Assembly (NCBI RefSeq): GCF_000425345.1
Contig: NZ_AUDG01000045.1
Span: forward strand, 1 to 35,752
Direction: 5' to 3'
DNA from: Rheinheimera baltica DSM 14885
GTDB taxonomy: Bacteria; Pseudomonadota; Gammaproteobacteria; Enterobacterales; Alteromonadaceae
DNA: 35,752 nt
Shown one piece after another: positions 1-8,600 of this stretch. Numbering within the stretch: the first letter of the stretch is position 1; every line of letters starts with the position of its first letter. The notes beneath the pieces are model-generated. The model ran no database searches. It was not told the origin of the DNA and saw only the letters and a list, made by a program, of their open reading frames with translations. The position numbers and the translations under genes are program-made.

Positions 1-203
1 GTATTGGACAGCAGCCTGTCAGCCCGCTTAATGTTATGTTTTTCATAGGCATTAGAGTGAATACCCCGGCCAATGCTGGTGACGGTAGCGGCACTGCCGT
101 TTGCCAGGCTTTGCACGCAATCAATCACTGCTTTTTGTCTGGTTGCATGCATTTTGGGTGTGACAAATGAAACGATATTGGTCAAGATAGTACGAACATT
201 CAT
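1..203 (-). CDS. IS4-family (IS10-like) transposase, N-terminal fragment
   Basis: The minus-strand reading from ATG at 203-201 gives an open frame to the window edge, about 67 residues. It begins MNVRTILTNIVSFVTPKMHA and contains HNIKRADRLLSN. The IS10 transposase has the very similar HNIKRIDRLLGN at the same place in its N-terminal DNA-binding region. Only this region is visible. The DDE catalytic core lies beyond position 1, so activity cannot be judged. The gene points out of the window, away from the dnd island, and marks the left junction of the accessory region. Confidence 0.8.
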   Translation of the reverse strand, partial: MNVRTILTNIVSFVTPKMHATRQKAVIDCVQSLANGSAATVTSIGRGIHSNAYEKHNIKRADRLLSN

Positions 204-292
204 GGCTGTTTGGTCTCAGTGATGTTTGGCGATTGATCTGATCACCGAACGCCATGAATGTTCCTTCTGAGTTCATCTTTTTGTTTTAGCTA

Positions 293-315
293 ATAATTTT
301 GTGGGGATACCTCAG
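293..315 (-). repeat. Terminal inverted repeat of the IS10-like element
   Basis: On the minus strand the sequence starts CTGAGGTATCCCCAC and continues into an A/T-rich run, matching the IS10-group end pattern. It marks the junction between the IS and the unique DNA downstream of the cold-shock-domain gene. Confidence 0.65.
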
Positions 316-411
316 GTTCTAACCCTAATATTAGAAATATAAACCAGCCAAATGCTATTCAACACAATCGCTTGGATATAAAAACAGAACAAACTATTAC
401 CTGTATGAACT

Positions 412-1080
412 TCAACTCATCAAAAAAAAGATAAAGAGCACAAAGCCAATCAAAAATATAAACAGACAACCATGACTTTCACTTTCTTTAAATTGGTTGG
501 CTCTAGCCGCAGACTCTCTAGCGTGAACTATTGCAAATTTTTCCTGAAACGTATTAATAGCATTTTCAATAGAAAATTCTGCTATCTTAGATGCAAGCAC
601 GTCATCGCAAACGGCTTGCTCTGTGACAACTGAAAAATAACCTCTGCAAGCATGCACAGTATAAAGATAATTTCCATCTTGAAAGGTTGTTTTTTCAATA
701 TCTTGCTCAAGTATTGCATTACAGCCTGCTTCATTAGCAAGATTTAAGAATTTCTGTTTCGCAACATTTATGTCTCTATAGAAGCAGGTGCTTATAAAAA
801 GCTTCTTTTCAATAAATCCACGCTTAGGCTCAGCTTGCTTAGTTGTAAAAAATGGTACCAGCTGCTTTTTTGAGAAAGTTGGCAAAATTGTAACTTTTTT
901 AGCGGTTAACCCTTTTGGTGTCGGCACAGGATCGAAATCGACCTTAGCACCAACAACTAACTTTTCCTGGTCGAATTGCTGAATTAAAGCTGAGCTATGA
1001 AGGAAATAACTTTGATTATCTTCTCCATTAATAAAGCCGAATTTTTTGCTTTCAACATAGGAAGCGACTTTCCCTTTCAA
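412..1080 (-). CDS. Cold-shock-domain protein with C-terminal membrane segment
   Basis: The product is 222 aa. Residues 1-65 form a cold-shock (OB-fold) domain: KGKV at the start, an RNP1-like KKFGFI around residues 12-17, and an RNP2-like YFLHSSAL at about 25-32. Residues 85-185 are an unassigned soluble region containing several cysteines. The last about 18 residues (CLFIFLIGFVLFIFFLMS) are a hydrophobic tail, suggesting a C-terminally anchored nucleic-acid-binding protein. The start is TTG at 1080-1078, supported by AAGG at 1092-1089 with 8-nt spacing; no better ATG lies upstream. An AT-rich promoter-like stretch lies at 1095-1135. The substrate is unknown. Related proteins pair a CSD with a DUF1294 membrane domain, but here only one short membrane segment is seen. 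Confidence 0.75.
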   Translation of the reverse strand: MKGKVASYVESKKFGFINGEDNQSYFLHSSALIQQFDQEKLVVGAKVDFDPVPTPKGLTAKKVTILPTFSKKQLVPFFTTKQAEPKRGFIEKKLFISTCFYRDINVAKQKFLNLANEAGCNAILEQDIEKTTFQDGNYLYTVHACRGYFSVVTEQAVCDDVLASKIAEFSIENAINTFQEKFAIVHARESAARANQFKESESHGCLFIFLIGFVLFIFFLMS

Positions 1081-1179
1081 AACAATAACCTTATAAAAAA
1101 TTATTATGAAATCATAATATAATACTATGTAAAATTAGCTAGTCTTTACGGTCCAACTTTGAGATGGCTACCAATTAGC

Positions 1180-1240
1180 GCTAACGCTTTAGCATTTTAT
1201 CCGGCGTCACTGTTCAGTGACGGCTAAACGCCTGTTGAAC
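1180..1240. repeat. Imperfect stem-loop with weak attC-like layout
   Basis: A perfect 8-bp hairpin, CGTCACTG (1205-1212) and CAGTGACG (1215-1222) with a 2-nt loop, is flanked by a second imperfect pair, GCTTTAGC (1186-1193) and GCTAAACG (1223-1230). Beyond these lie AAC on the left and GTTGAAC (1234-1240, fitting the GTTRRRY integron core) on the right. The nested imperfect arms resemble an integron attC site, but the left core box does not fit well. There is no T-run, so it is not a classical terminator. Confidence 0.3.
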
Positions 1241-1367
1241 GGCCCGGTTCGCTTAATTTTTGGTATGACTGATGCTAATGGAATTTGTTTTTTTAAGGAA
1301 CAATTAATTTACATATCTTTGTTGCTGTGGTTATCCTTATTGATGCTTATTTGTTGTCCGTTATAGT

Positions 1368-1469
1368 TACACCAGCGGGGTCAGGTCTTGGCTTTTTCCA
1401 CAATCAACCTGCTGTCAGTACACCAGCGGGGTCAGGTCTTGGCTTTTTCCACAATCAACCTGCTGTCAG
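1368..1469 (+). repeat. Exact 51-bp tandem duplication carrying a REP-like motif
   Basis: Two identical 51-bp copies lie at 1368-1418 and 1419-1469, each with GGGGTCAGGTCTTG near its start. The inverted version GCAAGACCTGACCC lies at 1482-1495, so the unit is flanked by opposed GGGTCAGGTCTTG arms. This motif type often accompanies REP-associated (Y1/IS200-like) tyrosine transposases. The block is therefore best read as a degenerate REP or MITE-like insertion. It lies inside what should be the abiEii coding region. Confidence 0.65.
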
Positions 1470-1616
1470 AAAAGGCAAAAGGCAAGACCTGACCCTAAAG
1501 TTCCTGCATATCCAAAAGTCTTTCTCAGCTGCGGCGGAGGTGATACCCATGGCGGTGGCCGTTTCGCTAAAAAGTTCTTTGCGCTCTTGTTCGCTCAATT
1601 GGGCAACGGCTTTCAT
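1455..1616 (-). pseudogene. abiEii: AbiEii-type nucleotidyltransferase toxin, truncated by REP-like repeat
   Basis: The minus-strand ORF starts with ATG at 1616-1614, sharing an ATGA overlap with the abiEi stop. It encodes about 53 residues. The N-terminus (LSEQERKELFSETATAMGIT, then AAAEKDFWIC) matches the usual start of AbiEii toxins, where an EKDFWVxW-type motif follows an amphipathic helix. Just after residue 39 the frame enters the GGGTCAGGTCTTG repeat and ends at a TGA (1457-1455). The GS...D nucleotidyltransferase motif and everything downstream are missing, so no active toxin is expected. No remainder of the toxin is visible between here and position 1081. Confidence 0.7.
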
Positions 1617-2281
1617 GGAGCCTCCTTGTTTAACAACACCTGACGAATATTACTCACAATCCAACTGGTGACATATTGGGTGTCTTTTAAAACCCGGTTA
1701 ATCAGCATCTCATTCAGCTCACCGTTTTCTGCCACGTCTTTCAGGCCACTGGTACTTACCAAATATTGAATGATTTTTTGTGTTTCATCCTGCCTTAACG
1801 TGCGATCGCCCAAGGCTTGTATGGCTTGCACCAGTATTTCATTCGCTTTGTACTTTAAACCCAGCTGGGTAAAGCGTGTTTTTTTAAACTCAATGGCAAT
1901 ATTACCTACTTCATAGGTTTTGCTGGGGCCATCACTTAAATACAGGTATTGCGTGGGCACCTGAGTGGATAAGCCCATCACATTTAACGCCGCATTGCCG
2001 GATATTTGAATTTGCCAGCCAAACTTACGGGCCAGAGCATGGGCTACCTGATCAATATCCGGGCTTAGGTTTTTTTTCAGTAATTTGCTGTACGCGGGAT
2101 AGTCATATAGCCCGCGAATCACACGGCGAATCACACCTTTTTCGGCCATGCGGCTTAACGCCCGATCAATGCTGCCAGCCTCGCCAATGTCACTAAAATC
2201 TTTTTTAGAAAATGCCCAACCCCTTCTATGGCCATATATTCGGCTGAGTATAGTTTTTTCAAGAGGTTCAGGCGCGATCAT
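1613..2281 (-). CDS. abiEi: AbiEi-family antitoxin (type IV TA), DUF6088-like
   Basis: The product is 222 aa. The N-terminal region (about 1-70) is a winged-helix DNA-binding domain: GWAFSKKDF, then a SIDRALSRMAEKGVIRRVIRGLYDYP stretch that reads as recognition helix plus wing. The C-terminal half contains ISGNAALNVMGLSTQVP and YLYLSDG, typical of AbiEi/DUF6088 proteins. In AbiE systems this protein represses the operon and counteracts the AbiEii nucleotidyltransferase. Here the partner starts in an ATGA overlap but is truncated, so the antitoxin is an orphan. It may persist as a solo regulator or as an anti-toxin against related AbiEii proteins. The start is ATG at 2281. Confidence 0.8.
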   Translation of the reverse strand: MIAPEPLEKTILSRIYGHRRGWAFSKKDFSDIGEAGSIDRALSRMAEKGVIRRVIRGLYDYPAYSKLLKKNLSPDIDQVAHALARKFGWQIQISGNAALNVMGLSTQVPTQYLYLSDGPSKTYEVGNIAIEFKKTRFTQLGLKYKANEILVQAIQALGDRTLRQDETQKIIQYLVSTSGLKDVAENGELNEMLINRVLKDTQYVTSWIVSNIRQVLLNKEAP

Positions 2282-2378
2282 AGGTTAAGCCTTGTCCGAA
2301 AAAATAGTGGTTATTTCGGACAGAGTAGCAACTAAAATAGGGGGCTGGCAAGCCGTTTTGCGCTTTGACGTGTCTGGC

Positions 2379-2561
2379 TTATGCATTGCAAGCAGGCACC
2401 TGTAAAAACTCACTGGCCTCGCGTGTTGCCAGGTAAAAATCCAGATACTGTTGCGGCGGCGCATAATCATGCGTAGCGGCAATACAACCGCAGTAAAAGC
2501 AGGTATTAAAGTGGTTGCTACGGGTGGGTACCAGCAGGGTGTAATCGGTATCGTTGGCCAT
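2379..2561 (-). CDS. Small CxxC (zinc-binding-like) protein, probably truncated
   Basis: The minus-strand ORF starts at ATG 2561-2559, or four codons earlier at 2573. It encodes about 60 aa with a CFYCGC motif near residue 20 and ends ...VPACNA. In such two-knuckle proteins a second CxxC is expected at the C-terminus. The next frame supplies TGC directly after CNA, so loss of one ATGC unit in the run TGCAATGCATAAG could have shifted the frame. Read that way the ancestral protein would continue ACISQTRQSAKRLASP. This is inference. The gene lies between the broken abiE locus and dptF. Function is unknown, and a longer overlapping ORF (2285-2626) has implausible composition. Confidence 0.4.
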   Translation of the reverse strand: MANDTDYTLLVPTRSNHFNTCFYCGCIAATHDYAPPQQYLDFYLATREASEFLQVPACNA

Positions 2562-2684
2562 AGTAGCGTCCAAAGCTGGGGAGTATAACGAAGTCTGAGA
2601 TGAAGTGGGGGATTTGGTGGGGGCACTTCAACAAAGAACGGTGTAAAGCAGTTTAATGTAGCTGAAATATCAAATCTTTATCGA

Positions 2685-2712
2685 TTGCCCATTGTTTCTA
2701 TTGTGGTAAAGT
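2685..2712 (+). promoter_or_regulatory. Possible dptFGH promoter
   Basis: TTGCCC (2685-2690), 16 nt, then TAAAGT (2707-2712) is a plausible weak sigma70 pair 65 nt before the dptF start. No GTACGTAC box, as found upstream of dndB/dndA, is present here. The restriction half therefore seems to lack the operator seen at the modification half. Confidence 0.35.
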
Positions 2713-2776
2713 ATTTTCAGATTGTTTACCAAGGAGCGGTAACAAAGCCGCTTAAATCAACAAGGTAGTTAAATAT

Positions 2777-4384
2777 ATGCGGCTTAGAGAAGTTCTCGGA
2801 GTACTTTCTAAATCCTCACCTTATGCAGTTAAAACAGAACGTGAGCTTGCGTTGGCAAACAGCCTAGATGCTGTTAAAGACTACTTGTATGTTGCAACAG
2901 ACATCGAGGCTGACTTTCACAATCATTTAAAATCACTCAGTTTCGGCGATAAAAAAATCATCTTTTTATGCGGCAGTAGTGGTGATGGTAAGTCCGAAAT
3001 ACTTACCCGTTATTCTAAGCAGTATCAGCACAAAGCGCATTTTCACCTTGATGCTACTCACAGCTTTAGTCCAAAAGAAACCGCGATTGAACGACTTGAC
3101 CAAGTGTTTGCAGATTACGAGTCGGGCAGTAAGGCACTGGTTGTTGGCATTAATACCGGTATGCTGGGCAATTATTCGGAAGAAGGCGCAAACGATAAAA
3201 TAAAGCAGGCAATAAAAGGCTTCCTGCAAAAACGCCCATTTAATAATGAATTCGTTTTTCTTGATTTTGAGCAATACCCCAAATTTAAGTTGGAATCACA
3301 CCGCTACAGTTCAAAATTTACTGAGCAACTTCTACAGCGTGTTACAGCTCAAGACGACAATATTATTCGTCAGTATTTCGATAAAGAACGGGCACTGGCG
3401 GAGGCTGACGGTGTGCTGTGTCAGAATTATGAATTGCTGTCTCTTCCGTCCGTACAACGCATAGTCGTTGAGTCGCTGTTTAAAGCCAGGTTGATGAAAG
3501 ACCAGTTCTTAACTGCACGGGCACTGCTTGATTTTGTTTATCATTTATTCTCAGGTGACAACTACTTGTCTGAAAATTTGTTTACCTGCAGTGAAAGTGA
3601 GATTGTCGCCAAGATTGCTGATTTTGACCCAGCGCTGTTGCGCACAAAATTGATTGACCAATTTGTGTTAAGTCACAAACTCAACATTGAAGATTCAGAG
3701 TTTGAAGAATTTAAGCTGGCATTAAAAGCTAAGGGCTTTGACTTCAGAAAGTTACGCTCGCCAGAAAGCAATATCCGCTTGTTCTATTTGCTGCAGCATG
3801 AAGATATTGGCAACAACTATCACCATCGGTTTAAAGCTGATTTTAATGATAGCCTGCTGGATAAATACGCCACTATTTGGCGGCTGCACAACACTCCTGA
3901 ACACGCTGAAGCTAAGCAAGAATTAAAGCAGTTTTACCGCGAAGTGCTACTTACAGCCATCAGTAAATATAACAACCGCAATGCACCGCAGTTAGGCAAA
4001 GATGAATTGTTGCTCACTACACGCGGCGGTTTTCATATTGCAGCTCAGGTTGATGTGAAGCAGGACAATGCTGCTATTAAGATGGAAGCAGCTACTGAAT
4101 CCGAGCATGTCGGTTATTTTCATGCTTGCCTTAAAGTTGATGAGCAACCGTTGCTGAAAATGGCGGTTAACATCAACTTACTTGGCTTGTTATACCGCAT
4201 TTGCGAAGGTTATCAGCCAAATAAGCATGATAAAAATGCTGTGGTGTTACTTGATGAACTGGTTGAAGAGCTACACGACATCGCCAGTAAAGCTAAAACG
4301 CTCTACATACTGCGAGGCTCAAGCCGTTACCGGCTATATAACGCCGAAGGCAATGGCAGTGAACTTGAAGTAAGTGGAGGCTAG
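2777..4384 (+). CDS. dptF: DNA phosphorothioation-dependent restriction protein DptF (DndF)
   Basis: The product is 535 aa, in the usual DptF size range. A P-loop lies at residues 66-73 (GSSGDGKS) after the strand KKIIFLC, so this is a nucleotide-binding ATPase. The C-terminal region is helical and has no recognised domain. With DptG and DptH it forms the restriction half of the Dnd system, which attacks DNA lacking phosphorothioate in the host pattern. ATG at 2777 is preceded by AAGG at 2763. It is first in the dptFGH operon; dptG begins 4 nt after its stop. Assignment rests on gene order with a full dnd operon, P-loop position and size. Confidence 0.88.
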   Translation: MRLREVLGVLSKSSPYAVKTERELALANSLDAVKDYLYVATDIEADFHNHLKSLSFGDKKIIFLCGSSGDGKSEILTRYSKQYQHKAHFHLDATHSFSPKETAIERLDQVFADYESGSKALVVGINTGMLGNYSEEGANDKIKQAIKGFLQKRPFNNEFVFLDFEQYPKFKLESHRYSSKFTEQLLQRVTAQDDNIIRQYFDKERALAEADGVLCQNYELLSLPSVQRIVVESLFKARLMKDQFLTARALLDFVYHLFSGDNYLSENLFTCSESEIVAKIADFDPALLRTKLIDQFVLSHKLNIEDSEFEEFKLALKAKGFDFRKLRSPESNIRLFYLLQHEDIGNNYHHRFKADFNDSLLDKYATIWRLHNTPEHAEAKQELKQFYREVLLTAISKYNNRNAPQLGKDELLLTTRGGFHIAAQVDVKQDNAAIKMEAATESEHVGYFHACLKVDEQPLLKMAVNINLLGLLYRICEGYQPNKHDKNAVVLLDELVEELHDIASKAKTLYILRGSSRYRLYNAEGNGSELEVSGG

Positions 4385-4388
4385 ACAG

Positions 4389-5699
4389 GTGAATTTAAGC
4401 ACAAAATTGGAAGTTTCAAAAAATCGCCTGAATACGTTTTTCCCACTCAGAACCAAAGATGAGCGTAAAGAGCTGGATTGGGACAGCATTCTTGGCAATG
4501 TGATTTCAGAGGTCTATCGCAAGCAGTTGGCGGTAGAGAATTTGGCTGACTTTCAGGCGCTATGTGAGCAAGAGTTAAAACAGCGATTGGATGATGATGC
4601 CTTTTGGCCGGTGTTGAAGGCGATGTATTTTGACAGCTCAGATGTATTAAAGATTGCACCTGAGTTTCTGCTGTTTCGCTCTGAAGAGGCCGAAGACAAT
4701 AAGCATAACCAGCGTATTGGTGACATGTTCGTTAATTTGCTGGGGGGCAAGACCTTACTTAATTTGTCGCCCATGCGGTTAAATTTTGTTGAGCAAATCT
4801 TGTTCGACGTGCTTGAGAATAAAGCCCTGAAACCTGAAGCCAAAATGAAAAAGCGGGTGTTTAAAGAGCAACCTTATTTACCTTTTTTGGCACAATGTTT
4901 TAAAGATGATTTGGCCTTTCTGGGTTCTAAGCCGCGGTATCTGTTGGACAGCTTTCAGGACTTTTTACGTTTATATGGCTTTTTGTACACCAGTCAGCTG
5001 GCGCATAACCTGATTAACTGGTCTGAAGGCGAACCGAAGCCCTGTCCGAACTATTTGATACTCGACACCGAAAAAGCCAGTGCGGAGCGAAAGCAGTTAA
5101 AAGAGTCGGGTTATCAGCAGTTGTACAACCATGTACTACGAATTTTCCCTTATTTAACGATGGCTGAAATGCTGCAAGCAGGGCGTGATGAAGTCCGTCC
5201 ATTATGGCTGCTAGCAGAAAGCATCCGCAACTTTGAGCCCGCTACCGCGATGTTGAATGATTTTGCTCAGAATTTTAAAGACGAGCGGCAACTAATAAAA
5301 GTGCAGGTCAATGCACAGCCAGACAGCATTTCGGCTTTGCGGCAGGTGCTGCAGTTATCTCGTGATCAGTTTAAAACCGGCAATAAAGACAAAGACGACA
5401 TCAACAGTAATTTTGCTAAAGCGACGATAAAGCACTTATGTGCCGACTTTATCCAGCAGCGCGGCGCGGCAGGTTCGGTATTGGTGATGAACCAGGATTA
5501 TCTGTTACTGCTAACCAATCTGGTTATTGGCAGTAATGAATCATTGCGATTGAACGAATTAATTAAACGCTTTAATCAGCGCGGTGTGTTTTTTGATAAA
5601 CAAAGTCAGGCTGAAATTGTGCAATTTTATGAGCGCATCGGCAATGTAGAGCGCATGAGTGATAGTGGAGACGCAGTATATGTCAGAAAAACAGTTTGA
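4389..5699 (+). CDS. dptG: DNA phosphorothioation-dependent restriction protein DptG (DndG)
   Basis: The product is about 436 aa from the preferred GTG at 4389, which has GTGGAGG at 4374-4380 as ribosome binding site (8-nt spacing). An in-frame GTG at 4374 would use the Shine-Dalgarno itself as start codon and is less likely. No catalytic motif is visible. The protein is soluble, helical and charged, as is usual for DptG, whose biochemical role is poorly defined but which is required for Dnd restriction. It lies between dptF and dptH and overlaps dptH by 20 nt, implying translational coupling. Identification is mainly by position and length. Confidence 0.85.
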   Translation: MNLSTKLEVSKNRLNTFFPLRTKDERKELDWDSILGNVISEVYRKQLAVENLADFQALCEQELKQRLDDDAFWPVLKAMYFDSSDVLKIAPEFLLFRSEEAEDNKHNQRIGDMFVNLLGGKTLLNLSPMRLNFVEQILFDVLENKALKPEAKMKKRVFKEQPYLPFLAQCFKDDLAFLGSKPRYLLDSFQDFLRLYGFLYTSQLAHNLINWSEGEPKPCPNYLILDTEKASAERKQLKESGYQQLYNHVLRIFPYLTMAEMLQAGRDEVRPLWLLAESIRNFEPATAMLNDFAQNFKDERQLIKVQVNAQPDSISALRQVLQLSRDQFKTGNKDKDDINSNFAKATIKHLCADFIQQRGAAGSVLVMNQDYLLLLTNLVIGSNESLRLNELIKRFNQRGVFFDKQSQAEIVQFYERIGNVERMSDSGDAVYVRKTV

Positions 5700-8600
5700 G
5701 AGCTTTTTGGTTGAGCAATTAATCAGCCGTTGCCAAAGTGAACTCAAAGCCGGTTTTCGCTATCAATTTAAGTCGCCGGATGGCCACAACAGCCGTTTAT
5801 TAATAGATGCATTGTTAGCACATAAAACGGCTAGCCTTATAGACATTGCAACAGAGCTGCCGTTTATCCAAATAGGTGCAGTAAAGCTAATTCCAGTGCT
5901 GCACGCTGACAATGAGCAAGGTTTTAGCGAAAACTATATTTCACGTTTACGCGATATGGTGGCCAGCCAACAAGGTGATTTTTCTCAGTCAGCATTGCTC
6001 ATTGTGCACAACAGCATGTTAGATACTCTGATTAATTCTGCGGAAGACTTAGCTCAGCCGGGTAAAGTTTGGCACCCCTTTACGTTAAAAGAACAGTTAA
6101 AAACCTTAATTAACCCACTGGATAAGCAGCGTACTGTGTCTGAAACCTTGCTCGATTTGGTATATGAGCAAATTGTAGATAATGGCGGCACCGCTTTCGG
6201 TTTCAATAAGCTTTATGGCGCAATTTTAGACGGCGATCTCAGGTTTGATGAATTAGACCTGTTACAAGACAGCGATTTAAAACGTTATGAAAATCAGAAA
6301 GAGCAAATTCAAAAACGGCTGGAAGAAAATCAGCGGCTGCACGACCGTATAGCTCAAATTACCGAGCGCTTCCCAGGAGAGTTAGTTGAAAAACTTGGCG
6401 AACTGGATTTTGGTGAAAAGTTTATCGAAGAGCACTTCACTGAACCCGGAAAGTGGCGTGAAACACTGGAGCTGGGCGCGTGTTTTGAAGAGCAAAAGAA
6501 AAACCGCAAAGCTGGTTTGAGCCTTGAAACCGAAGAGTCTGGTCTAACAGTCGATCTAACCGGCAGAGATAAAGCCGCTACCAAAGCCGGCAAGCGCGAG
6601 CGGCATTTAATTTTGGCATTGCATCAAGGCGAGATAAACGCTGACTTTGAGCTGGTGTTTATCGGTGATGCGGTTGAAAAAGATCAAATAGAAATTAAAG
6701 ACGCTTCTGAGGACAAAATTAAGCTGTCAGGCATCAATAATGCTGGCGGAAAGCGCAGCAGGGTAAAATTTAGCTGTAACGATATTACCGCACCAGTGTT
6801 TTGTTTTATCCGCTTAAATCGTGAGAACACCGGTGAGCGCTACAGCTTTAAAATTGTGATCTTACCGGCATCCGATTTCCCGCTGGAAAACATAGCGCAT
6901 AATTTTTTGGTGCAGGTAAAACAGAAAAAATTATTGCTGCAGACTGACGAAAATCAGCTGCGGATCTCTGATTATTCGACGACTGCAGAGCTTGAGCAAC
7001 CAGGGCAGGTTTTCGCTTGCGCTGACATTGGCGTAATAGATTTTGAAATCATGGCGAACGAATCGGCCGAGATTGGTTTTACTGTTAAAACCAATAGCTA
7101 CAACCTGGATTTTGAAGTCGAGGGGGCTGTAGCCTCAGACGCACTGAGTTTGCCACTGTTGCTGGATACTGAGCGTTACCCACGCTTATTCGATGTCGGT
7201 TATTTTGGTGTATTTAACAAAAGCAAAAACAAAATCATCCTCGATAATCAGGAAGTCGCACCCAAAGGCCGGCGATTAACAATATTGCAGTGGGAACATC
7301 AGCTGGTAAGCGAACAACTGCTGTACCGGCATGATGAGCCAGAGCGCAACTTAACTGCAGCTGCCTTTAAGCTGTATCCGCAACTTGCACAATCCTATAC
7401 TGCTTTGCTGACTGAATTGCACAAACGCAAATGCTTGCCGTCTTTATCGGGCTGGGATGCGCAGTATATCGAGCTGGTACGCCAGGTGGTAAATGCCTTT
7501 ACTCAAGCAACAGCCGATATCGCTGAGAATGATGTGCTGAGTAAAGAGCAAAGGCAGTTGATGCAAATTGGTTTTGCCCAGTTTGATGGCGCTGAATATG
7601 TTACGCCGTTGCACCCTATGGTGTTGGCGTATTATTTGTACCTTGCCGAGCAAATGCTGGCAGATAAACAACAAGCCCAAAGCTTTGCCGATTTACCGCG
7701 TATTACCAAAGAGCGTTTAAACCCGCAGGGGTTAATGCCTTATTTGTATCACCCGAAGTATGAATTTAGCTATGTGCAGGCAGAGCGAGACAACAGTTTC
7801 TGGCTGCAGTTGGTGCCGCAGCAAGACACCAGCTTTAGCTACGTGCGTAAACTGGTGCTGGAAAAAGCCACCGAATTTCAGGCGGCCTTTAGCATGTTAT
7901 TTAGCTGTGGTCCCAGAGCAAAGTTGCTGATTAACTCAGTCAACAACCATGACAATACAGATTTGTTTATGGGTTTAGTGGATCTGGTTAAAGACCTGAA
8001 AGATAAAGTGCCCTATATTCATGTGTGTTTGTACGACGACCAGTTGATGTATAACGAGTTCGACCGTTTTGCTGATATGGGCAAACATGAAGAGTTAAAG
8101 CAGCGCTACGAGCTAACCAAAGGTAAAGCCAAAGAATACGCTGATTTAGTGGTAGATCTATTGCGTACAAGGCTGACTTACAGCAAGTTTGAAAATACCA
8201 ATGTGGCCGAGCAGCAATATGCGCATATTAGCTTCTTCCGTAATAACCAACAGGTAGAGCGTACTGATGTTGACCCTGCAAAAGAGCTTAGCGGTGTGGT
8301 GTGTAATGGCCTAATTGCTGGCGAAGCTGCAGCCAATAAGCAAGACAGCTACTTTACCGCTTTTGGTTTAAGAGGGGTGGACACAACCAACCTGCCGCAT
8401 TTGCAGCTGGCGCAGCAATATAATCGGCTAGTGAAGCCGGCTTACAAAGCCAATGAGCAACATGGTAAAGCCAAATCTACCGCTCTTGCGGTGAACGACA
8501 GTTTCCGCAGCCTGTTAGAACGCTCGTATGACTCGTCTATCTGGACCTGCATTATTGACCCTAAAGTCACGCTGGATTTTTTTGAGTCATCCAAAGATGT

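Larger units (their letters stand above)
1..315 (-). mobile_element. End of an IS10-like IS4-family insertion sequence (truncated by window edge)
   Basis: The transposase N-terminus on the minus strand is followed by about 110 bp of non-coding DNA. This ends in a terminal sequence that on the minus strand reads CTGAGGTATCCCCACAAAAT from 315 inward. That closely resembles the IS10 terminal repeat (CTGAGAGATCCCC...), so the outer boundary is placed at 315. Two GATC (Dam) sites lie at 235-238 and 240-243 inside a hairpin-capable stretch just upstream of the transposase start, an arrangement reminiscent of Dam-regulated IS10. The other end lies outside the window, so the target duplication cannot be checked. 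Confidence 0.8.

Noticed and set aside
1151-1157. GTCCAAC as the left core of an attC pairing with GTTGAAC at 1234
   Set aside because: The two are not concentric with the central hairpin at 1205-1222, so this pairing does not build a consistent attC structure.
1327-1671. Open frame of 114 codons on +
   Set aside because: It spans the 51-bp tandem repeat and runs antisense to abiEii/abiEi; the repeated peptide is a by-product of the repeat DNA.
2285-2626. Open frame of 113 codons on -
   Set aside because: Proline- and threonine-rich composition typical of an out-of-frame read; it overlaps the more plausible CxxC ORF.
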